Shown: positions 58,303 through 64,000 of the stretch, piece by piece
Numbering within the stretch: position 1 is the stretch's first letter
Layout of the letters: each line of letters starts with the position of its first letter
DNA from: Micromonospora sp. RP3T
GTDB taxonomy: Bacteria; Actinomycetota; Actinomycetes; Mycobacteriales; Micromonosporaceae
DNA: 64,000 nt
NCBI RefSeq assembly: GCF_003027925.1
Contig: NZ_PYPS01000002.1
Span: forward strand, 248,001 to 312,000
Reading direction: 5' to 3'
Position numbers and translations under genes: made by a program
The notes under the pieces: generated by a model
The model's input: the letters and a program-made list of their open reading frames with translations, nothing else
Databases searched by the model: none
Told to the model about the DNA's origin: nothing

Positions 58303-59247
58303 GTGCCCTACGCCGCCCTGACGTCCGCCGAGTGGAACGCCATGTCCGACGACACCGCGCGCCGGGTCGCGGCGGGAATCGCCGATCGGCACGGCCTGAC
58401 GCTGCAGGGCTTGACGGTCCGGGCCGGTGCCGGGTGGTCGCACCGGCAGGCCCGGTTCGCCCGGGACGGCACGCGGTTCGCGCTCGTCCCGGGCGGGCGA
58501 CCGACACTCGGGTACGACGGCTCACGGTTCCGGCCGGACGCCGCCCAGGCGGCCGACTACGCGGAGAGCGCCGACGAGTACGGCCTGCCGCCCGTGCCCG
58601 AGTTCGTCGACGCGATGACGTCGCCGGAGCGGGTGGTGGAGATGCCGGCGATGCTGGTGGCGGTGGACGCGTTCGACCCCTGCGGCATGCCGTTGGCGCC
58701 GGACGATCCGCGGGTGCGCGAGGTGGCCGCGTCGGCGCAGCCCGGCATCGGCGAGATGCGGCGGTTCGGGCCGGACGGCGGGCTGCACGTCGAGTTCGAC
58801 CGGGCCGGGCGGGTGACGCGGGCCCGGCTGGTCCGACAGGTGTCGTACGACGAGGCGATGGCCGTGCTCGCGCGTCTGGACCTGCGGACCACCACCCCGG
58901 ACGAGTGGGAGTGGGCGTGCGGGGCCGGCGCGACGACGCTGTTCCGTTGGGGCGACGACCACCCTACCGACGGTTACCCCCTCGGTCACCGCGCCGGCCC
59001 GCACCGGGAGGAGAACCGGTGGGGCCTGGCGATCGGGCAGGATCCCTACCGGCACGAGGCGACGACCGAGCGGGCCGTGGTGTGCGGCGGCGACGGCGGC
59101 GGCACCATCTGCGGTGGCAGCGGGTTCTTCCTGGGCTGGCTCACCCTGGCGACCGCCTACCGGGATGCCGACTTCGGCCGCTGGCTCGCCTCCGGCGACG
59201 GCTACGCCGACCAGGTCCTCACCCGCCCGGTCGTCGAGCTGCGCTGA
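58303..59247 (+). CDS. SUMF1/FGE-like domain protein, reduced
   Basis: This 314-residue protein has a C-terminal part with TPDEWEWACGAGATTLFRWGDDHP and ENRWGLAIGQDPYRHE, a weak match to the formylglycine-generating enzyme/SUMF1 fold (RLPTEAEWEYAARGG...WGD). The GNVWEW loop and the active-site cysteine pair are not present, so FGE activity is unlikely. The N-terminal 190 residues are unassigned. TATCCT lies six bases before the GTG at 58303, and the frame is open upstream to 58258. A role in the cluster is doubtful. Confidence 0.7.
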   Translation: MPYAALTSAEWNAMSDDTARRVAAGIADRHGLTLQGLTVRAGAGWSHRQARFARDGTRFALVPGGRPTLGYDGSRFRPDAAQAADYAESADEYGLPPVPEFVDAMTSPERVVEMPAMLVAVDAFDPCGMPLAPDDPRVREVAASAQPGIGEMRRFGPDGGLHVEFDRAGRVTRARLVRQVSYDEAMAVLARLDLRTTTPDEWEWACGAGATTLFRWGDDHPTDGYPLGHRAGPHREENRWGLAIGQDPYRHEATTERAVVCGGDGGGTICGGSGFFLGWLTLATAYRDADFGRWLASGDGYADQVLTRPVVELR

Positions 59248-59317
59248 CCGGACCACCGGTGGCCGGGAGGTGGGCGCGCGGGCGCGGGGGTGCGCCGCCG
59301 TGCCAGAATCGTCAGCC

Positions 59318-59803
59318 GTGTCCTACCTCCCCTCCCAGCCGTACCCGCCGATGCCCGGCGCGGTCACGCCCCTGGTCGCCTACCCTCATCCGATCGCGCC
59401 GCCGCCGGGCTTCGCGGTGCTCGTCGTCTCGGTGAACCGGGGGCCCTACCTGGTGCCCGCGCCGACGACCAGCCGCTTCAAGGTGGACGGGCGGTCGGTG
59501 CCGATCCCCGGTGAGGGAACCTGGCACGTCGCGGTCCCGGCCGGTCCGCGCGACGTCCGTTACACCGACTTCATGGGCATCCCGATCATCACCACGTTGG
59601 TGCTGGCCCAGCCGGGGGCCGCGCATCACCTGTCGTTCCGGTTCGGCGGTTGGCGCAACCGGGTCCACGACGCCCACGGCACCGACGTGACGCGGTTCGG
59701 CCTGTGGTCGAACTACAGCATCGCGCTGGCCGCGCTGGCCGTCGTCGTGCCGCTCTGCTGCGGAGGGCTCGCGCTGATGGGCATCTTCTCGACCTCCCCG
59801 TGA
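59318..59803 (+). CDS. small single-pass membrane protein, unknown
   Basis: This 161-residue protein has a Pro/Tyr-rich start, a predicted beta-domain (FAVLVVSVNRGPYLVPAPTTSRFKVDG, RSVPIPGEGTWHVAVPAG) and one C-terminal transmembrane segment (IALAALAVVVPLCCGGLALMGIF). The beta-domain probably sits in the cytoplasm. CAGAAT lies eight bases before the GTG. I do not know the function. Confidence 0.75.
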   Translation: MSYLPSQPYPPMPGAVTPLVAYPHPIAPPPGFAVLVVSVNRGPYLVPAPTTSRFKVDGRSVPIPGEGTWHVAVPAGPRDVRYTDFMGIPIITTLVLAQPGAAHHLSFRFGGWRNRVHDAHGTDVTRFGLWSNYSIALAALAVVVPLCCGGLALMGIFSTSP

Positions 59804-59921
59804 CACCGTTCCGCCGGCCCGCTTTGTGATCCCACCACGATCACCGTTGAACCGCCGGCGGTCCGGTCCGTAGTGAGCCCGACGGCAGGGTGGCGGTGGC
59901 ACAGGAGAGGGAGGGCGACGC

Positions 59922-61946
59922 GTGCGGATGCGGTGGGCCGTGCTGGCGGTGCTGGTGCTGGTCGGGATCTGGCTGGTGCCGACCGGCCCGGCGCACGCCG
60001 CGCCGGCGGAGACCGGCCGGTACTACGTGGTCGGTCCGCCGGTCGACGGACAGCGGGAATACCTGTACGCCATCGCGTTGCGCACGCTCGGCAACGGCAA
60101 CCGCTACCGGGAGATCGTCGACCTGAACACCGGTCGCGCCCAGCCGGACGGGGAGACGTTCACCGACGGGCTGGTGCTGAACCCGGGCTGGGTGCTCGTG
60201 CTGCCCCGGGACGCCAAGGGCCAGGGGGTACGCATCGGTCCGCTGCCCCGGACCCGGGCCCGGTCCGCCCCGCCGGTGACCCGGTCGCCGGCCCCCACCC
60301 CGTCCACGCCCGCCCGCACCACGGCTCCGCCGAGTCGCGTACCGCCGTCGACCCGGGCGCCCGCCACCACGAAGGCGGCGACGCGTCCCCCGGTCGCCAC
60401 GGAGGTGGCCGCCCCGCCGCCGGGAGGAGGCCGGGCCTCGGGCGGCGGGGTCGACCCGATGGTGATCCGCGTCGGCGCGGGCGTGCTGTCGGTGCTGCTC
60501 GCGGCGGTGGCGATCGTGCTGCTGCGCCCGCGTCGCGCCGCTGGTGGCGTGTCCCTGGCCGGTGACGACGGGCCGTGGCCGCCCGAGCGGCACCACACGC
60601 CCGCGCCCGGTGACCGCGCCACGCCCGCGCCCGGTGACCGCGTCACGCCCGCGCCCGGTGACGGCGTCACGCCCGCGCCCGGTGACGGCGTCACGCCCGC
60701 GCCCGGTGACCGCGTCACGCCCGCGCCCGGTGACGGCGTCACGTCGACGGCCGGTGACCGCGTCGCGACCGGGTCGGCGCCGGCGGCAGCGGGCCAGGCA
60801 GCGGACCACGCCGCGAGGGCGGTCCGCCGGCCCGTCGGCGACCCGCCCGGATCGTCCCCGGCGGTCGCGCCGGACCCGCCGGCCGTCCGCTCGGGGAGCA
60901 CCACGACGAACTCGTCGGCGTCGCCGGCGCGGAACGCGACGAAGGCCGACGCCGTCCACTCCCGACCCGCGCCGTCACCGGCCCCGCCGCCGGCCGGCCC
61001 GCCCGCCGCCGGGTCCACCCCGCCGGGCACACCCCGAGGGCCGGTCGTGGGCGTGGCCGACGCGTCGAAGCCGCGTCCGGCGCCCTCGACGGCGTCCCCG
61101 GCCCTCCGGCCCGTCGCGTCGCCGGAGAACGCGACCGGCACCGACACCACGACCGGCCCCACCGGCACCGACACCACGACCGGCCCCACCGGCACCGACA
61201 CCACGACCGGGACCAGCCCCACCGACACTGCGACCGGGGCCGGGAGCGGCCACATCGGCAGCGACACCGCGACCGGGACCGGCTCCACCGACACCACGAC
61301 CGGGACCGGCCCCGCCGGCCCTGCGGCCGGCACCGGGACCGTTCCCGCTGCCACCGGGACGACGCCGGACGTGCCGCGCCCGCCGCTGCCCGCCGCGGAC
61401 GAGGCGCCGTACCTCACCGCCGACCTGGAGACCGACGTCGGTCCGGCCCGGGTGCGGCTGGTCGGCGTGGCGGCCGGGCGGGGCGTGCCGCCGTACGCCT
61501 GGTTGGGCCCGGGGGAGACGGCCCCGCCGGCCGTGCTGCCGCTGGTGCTGGGCCGTCGCGGACCGTGGCGGCTGCACGTGGACCTGGCCCGGGTGCCCGA
61601 CGTGTTCACGCTGGTCGGGCCGGCGGGGGTGTGTGGCCGCGCCGCCGCGACCCTCGCCGGACGGCTGTCGGCCGCCGGGGTCGGCGTCGCGGTGGTGGGG
61701 GAGGCGCTGGGCGCCGAGCCGCCGGACGGCTACCGCCGGCTGGCCGGCCTGCCCGAGCCGCCGCGACCGGGGGAGGACCTGCCGGCGCCGTCGGTGGTGT
61801 TCACCGCGGGCCCGTCCCCGGCCGGGGCGCGCGGCCTCGCCGCCGCCACCGACGGACGCTGCGTGCCGGTGGTGCTGGGGCCGGTCCCGGCCGGCCGCTG
61901 GTCGCTTCAGTTCGAGGTGGCCGCCGGGCCGGTCGGCGCGGACTGA
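59922..61946 (+). CDS. LysM-like membrane protein with long repeat linkers
   Basis: This 674-residue protein has a signal peptide (about 1-26, cut near AHA), a LysM-like segment (YYVVGPP... YLYAIALRTLGNGNRYREIVDLNTG, about 30-105) and a Pro/Thr linker. A transmembrane helix (VLSVLLAAVAIVLL, about 190) is followed by repeats of TPAPGDRV and TGTDTTTGP. A C-terminal globular domain (about 490-674) is of unknown type. The topology suggests a cell-wall-facing N-terminus and a cytosolic C-terminus. GGAGAGGGAGG precedes the GTG. Its end overlaps the convergent gene by 40 bases. Confidence 0.85.
   Translation: MRMRWAVLAVLVLVGIWLVPTGPAHAAPAETGRYYVVGPPVDGQREYLYAIALRTLGNGNRYREIVDLNTGRAQPDGETFTDGLVLNPGWVLVLPRDAKGQGVRIGPLPRTRARSAPPVTRSPAPTPSTPARTTAPPSRVPPSTRAPATTKAATRPPVATEVAAPPPGGGRASGGGVDPMVIRVGAGVLSVLLAAVAIVLLRPRRAAGGVSLAGDDGPWPPERHHTPAPGDRATPAPGDRVTPAPGDGVTPAPGDGVTPAPGDRVTPAPGDGVTSTAGDRVATGSAPAAAGQAADHAARAVRRPVGDPPGSSPAVAPDPPAVRSGSTTTNSSASPARNATKADAVHSRPAPSPAPPPAGPPAAGSTPPGTPRGPVVGVADASKPRPAPSTASPALRPVASPENATGTDTTTGPTGTDTTTGPTGTDTTTGTSPTDTATGAGSGHIGSDTATGTGSTDTTTGTGPAGPAAGTGTVPAATGTTPDVPRPPLPAADEAPYLTADLETDVGPARVRLVGVAAGRGVPPYAWLGPGETAPPAVLPLVLGRRGPWRLHVDLARVPDVFTLVGPAGVCGRAAATLAGRLSAAGVGVAVVGEALGAEPPDGYRRLAGLPEPPRPGEDLPAPSVVFTAGPSPAGARGLAAATDGRCVPVVLGPVPAGRWSLQFEVAAGPVGAD
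60597..60764 (+). repeat. 24-bp tandem repeat, seven copies
   Basis: The unit ACGCCCGCGCCCGGTGAC plus CGCGTC (or GGCGTC) is repeated seven times; the last copy is degenerate. It encodes TPAPGDRV or TPAPGDGV in the linker of the LysM-like protein. Copy number is likely to vary between strains. Confidence 0.9.
61137..61217 (+). repeat. 27-bp tandem repeat, three copies and degenerate tail
   Basis: GGCACCGACACCACGACC followed by GGCCCCACC is present three times and decays through to about 61322. It encodes Thr/Gly/Asp-rich TGTDTTTGP units in the second linker of the same protein. Confidence 0.85.
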
Positions 61947-63910
61947 ACGCCGCGCGCCACCACGGGCAGCGGGCCGGCCGCCACGCCGGGCACCGCCTCC
62001 CACGCCCCGTCCCGCGCCCGGTGGACGCGGTCCACCTGGACCCGGTCGTAGGAGCGGCTGGTGAGGATCAGCTCGACGCCGGCCTGGCGCAGCCGCTCCG
62101 CGCGGCCCCGGGCCAGCGGCAGTGCGGCCAGCGCGTCGGCGGTGGCGACGACGTCGAGCGTACGGCCACGCGGCACCCGAACCTCCACGAGCAGCCGGCC
62201 GGCCCGGGCCGCCGGCCGCCGCCGGGACAGCGGCAACCAACCCGGCGCCAGGCCGCGCGAGTGTGCCGGCAGCAGCGCGTACGCGCGCCGGGTGCCGTGC
62301 GCCGGCCAGCGGCTGACGTCGTGCGGCAGTCCGGCGCTCGACGCGTTCGTCGGCGCGGGGCGGATGCGCAGCGCCCCGCCGTCGAGCCCGTCGACGGGGC
62401 GCAGACGGCCGTCGTCGGTGGCCCGGAACGCGCCCCGTACCCGCGCCCGGTCCAGCCGGCCGGCCGGCAGCAGGTAGGTGTCCGGGGCGCCGAGCAGGTA
62501 CTGGAGTCGAGCCGGGACGTGCGAGCGCAGCACCTGCACCGGGATCGCGCCGCCCGGCTCGACCCGTACCCGCAGCAGGTCGGCCCGGTCCGGTGCGGAC
62601 CGCGGGTCCAGGTAACCGACCAGGAACAGCTCGGCGCTGGGTACGCCGTCCGCGGCGGCCCGCTCCAGGTCGCCGGTGACCGGCACGTAAGCCTCGAACG
62701 TCTCGACCGTGACCTGCTGGCCGGGGCGCAGCCAGGGCGGCCCGTACCGGCCGGCGCGGCGCTGCTCGGCGGCCAGCGGGGGACGGGACGAGGACTCCGG
62801 GACGCTGACGTCGTGGTCGTCGGGCACGTCGGCGGAGGGCGGCTCGACCGCCTGCTCCCCATCGATGTCGGCGTCGGCGTCGGTCACCACGATGCGCTGC
62901 CGCGACGGACGCGGCACCAGGAGACCGTCCGCTGTCGCGTCGACGCCCGGCGGGCCCTCGGCGTACCGGGGGCGGTGGGCCTGCCACGGCGCGACGCCGC
63001 CGGCCGCGTCGAGCGCGCGCAGGTGGCGATGGTCGGCGACGAGTTCGGCGCGTCCGCCCGGCGGCGGGGTCCAGACCGTGGCGCCGGTGGTCTCGGCCAG
63101 CTCGGCGGCCTGGGCGGCGAGCTTCGCCTGCTCGTCCGGCTCGGACGGCCAGGTGAGCCAGAGCCGCAGGTCGGCGCCGTAGAGTGGCAGCTCACCGAGG
63201 AGCGCGGCCAGGTGCCCGGCGTCGCGGACCTGCTGGGTGCCGCTGTAGTCGCCGATCAGGAAGCCGCCGGAGCGGGCCGTGACGGAGACCGTGACCAGTT
63301 CCGTCGCGGTGGCGCCGAGCCGGTGGGCGGTGGCCCGGCGGGCCACGAAGTCGGCCCGAGTGGCCAACGCCACACCGGTGGGCAGCGGCAGGTTGACCAC
63401 GCCGGTGCGGGGCCGGACCAGACCGTCCTCCACCGCGAACCAGCCGGGCAGCGGGGTGGCGAGGTCCGGCGGTTGCAGCACCAGCCAGTCCATCGGCTGC
63501 CGGGTCACGCGGTCCAGCGGCAACGCGTGCAGCGGTCCGTCGTCGGCGTCGGGCACCCGGCCGGGCAGCACCTGTCGGATGTCCGCGCCGTCCGGGCTGA
63601 CCAGCACGTCGTGCCCGAGCAGGCCGGCCACCTCGGTGAACAGCTCGGCGTGGCGGGCGCCGTCGTCGGTGAGGATCCGGACGTCGTCGGCGGCGTCCCC
63701 GGTCCGCCGGACCAGGTCCGCCAGCGCGGGGGCGTCCAGCGGGCGGTCCGGGGCGGTGGGCAGCGCCGGCTTCCCGCGCGGGCCGCACACCAGCCACAGA
63801 TCGAGCAGGCCGGGCACCCGCCGGTGCCGGCGCGGGTCGAAGCGGCGGGTGGTCGGCATCCGGTCGATCCCCCGGCCGTCCACGGGGGCGGTCCGTGCCA
63901 GCCCTGTCAC
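61907..63910 (-). CDS. large unknown protein, 667 residues
   Basis: I do not recognise a family. The protein has no clear signal peptide or membrane span. It looks like several alpha/beta domains, with LLDLWLVCGPRGKPALP near the start, segments such as TELVTVSVTARSGGFLIGDYSGTQQV and DLRLWLTWPSEPDEQAKLAAQAAELA, and a C-terminal basic region. The GTG at 63910 overlaps a 19-codon frame upstream (GTGA); ATG 63859 with GGGGGAT before it is the alternative start. The 3' end overlaps the convergent LysM-like gene by 40 bases. Confidence 0.8.
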   Translation of the reverse strand: MTGLARTAPVDGRGIDRMPTTRRFDPRRHRRVPGLLDLWLVCGPRGKPALPTAPDRPLDAPALADLVRRTGDAADDVRILTDDGARHAELFTEVAGLLGHDVLVSPDGADIRQVLPGRVPDADDGPLHALPLDRVTRQPMDWLVLQPPDLATPLPGWFAVEDGLVRPRTGVVNLPLPTGVALATRADFVARRATAHRLGATATELVTVSVTARSGGFLIGDYSGTQQVRDAGHLAALLGELPLYGADLRLWLTWPSEPDEQAKLAAQAAELAETTGATVWTPPPGGRAELVADHRHLRALDAAGGVAPWQAHRPRYAEGPPGVDATADGLLVPRPSRQRIVVTDADADIDGEQAVEPPSADVPDDHDVSVPESSSRPPLAAEQRRAGRYGPPWLRPGQQVTVETFEAYVPVTGDLERAAADGVPSAELFLVGYLDPRSAPDRADLLRVRVEPGGAIPVQVLRSHVPARLQYLLGAPDTYLLPAGRLDRARVRGAFRATDDGRLRPVDGLDGGALRIRPAPTNASSAGLPHDVSRWPAHGTRRAYALLPAHSRGLAPGWLPLSRRRPAARAGRLLVEVRVPRGRTLDVVATADALAALPLARGRAERLRQAGVELILTSRSYDRVQVDRVHRARDGAWEAVPGVAAGPLPVVARGVQSAPTGPAATSN

Positions 63911-63966
63911 CGCCGCCCCGCCTTCGTCACCCAGTCGTCCCGTCGTCGGCCGGAGCCGTTCGACAT
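63907..63966 (-). CDS. 19-codon upstream frame coupled to the large unknown gene
   Basis: An ATG at 63966 opens a 19-codon frame (MSNGSGRRRDDWVTKAGRR) whose TGA stop overlaps the GTG start at 63910. It could be a leader peptide coupling translation, or the true N-terminus if a frameshift exists in the assembly. Evidence is the overlap geometry only. Confidence 0.3.
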   Translation of the reverse strand: MSNGSGRRRDDWVTKAGRR

Positions 63967-64000
63967 CGAGGGCCGGTACCCTCGGCGGTCTCCATGACGG

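Noticed and set aside
60597..60764. CRISPR array
   Set aside because: The 24-bp repeats are directly tandem without spacers and are in frame inside a coding gene.
63977..64000. plus-strand gene starting at 63994
   Set aside because: TACCCT and an ATG are present, but only seven bases remain and spacing to the -10 is poor, so it is not supportable.

Overview
The window is uniformly GC-rich, with GTG and TTG starts, 1- or 4-base gene overlaps (TGATG, ATGA, GTGA) and TANNNT-type -10 boxes. This is a filamentous actinomycete chromosome; the gene content suggests Micromonosporaceae (Micromonospora-like), but I cannot prove the genus. No rRNA, tRNA, insertion sequence or CRISPR array is visible.

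Left part (1-29.9 kb): ordinary and accessory chromosomal genes with unusually readable control sites. In order: a ribbon-helix-helix (RHH) protein under three GATTACA iterons; a PAS-GGDEF-EAL c-di-GMP protein; small oxidoreductase and VOC genes; a LysR gene divergent from a saccharopine-dehydrogenase-like reductase; a TetR gene next to two 22-bp operators that precede a DJ-1/SRPBCC fusion and a hydrolase; a lipoprotein beta-propeller; a secreted CBM2-GH5-X2 cellulase divergent from a LacI gene with two identical boxes; a TetR/acyltransferase pair divergent from a Bcr/CflA-type exporter; and a PadR/membrane protein pair. From 27.9 to 20.2 kb a seven-gene minus-strand operon combines a sugar ABC importer, a GH172 (DUF2961) enzyme, a LacI regulator, a GH32-like fructosidase and a PfkB sugar kinase. 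It reads as a fructan or difructose-anhydride utilisation locus with a clear promoter and operator.

Middle (29.9-58.3 kb): a large biosynthetic gene cluster. Its core is a five-gene operon with 4-nt overlaps: GGPP-type prenyl synthase, UbiA-type membrane prenyltransferase/cyclase, squalene-hopene/oxidosqualene-cyclase-like protein without the DXDD acid, FAD monooxygenase (probable epoxidase), and PLP aminotransferase. Around it are three P450s, a TauD-type dioxygenase, an O-methyltransferase, a GT2 and two GT1 glycosyltransferases, two discrete acyl carrier proteins, a lone FabF-like ketosynthase, a PqsBC-like pair of KASIII proteins (one active, one degenerate), a free-standing condensation domain, an Sfp-type PPTase, an acyl-AMP ligase and a DrrAB-type exporter. 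I infer an epoxide-initiated cyclic terpenoid that is oxidised, glycosylated and acylated. The terpene gene set recalls the phenalinolactone/tiancilactone type, but the acyl part looks different. No cluster-specific activator and no deoxysugar genes were recognised. A small island (49.3-51.6 kb) of an AlpA-like DNA-binding protein, a Cys-rich mini-protein and two unknowns interrupts the cluster.

Right part (58.3-64 kb): a SUMF1-like protein, a small membrane protein, a LysM-like membrane protein with long repeat linkers, and a large convergent protein of unknown function.
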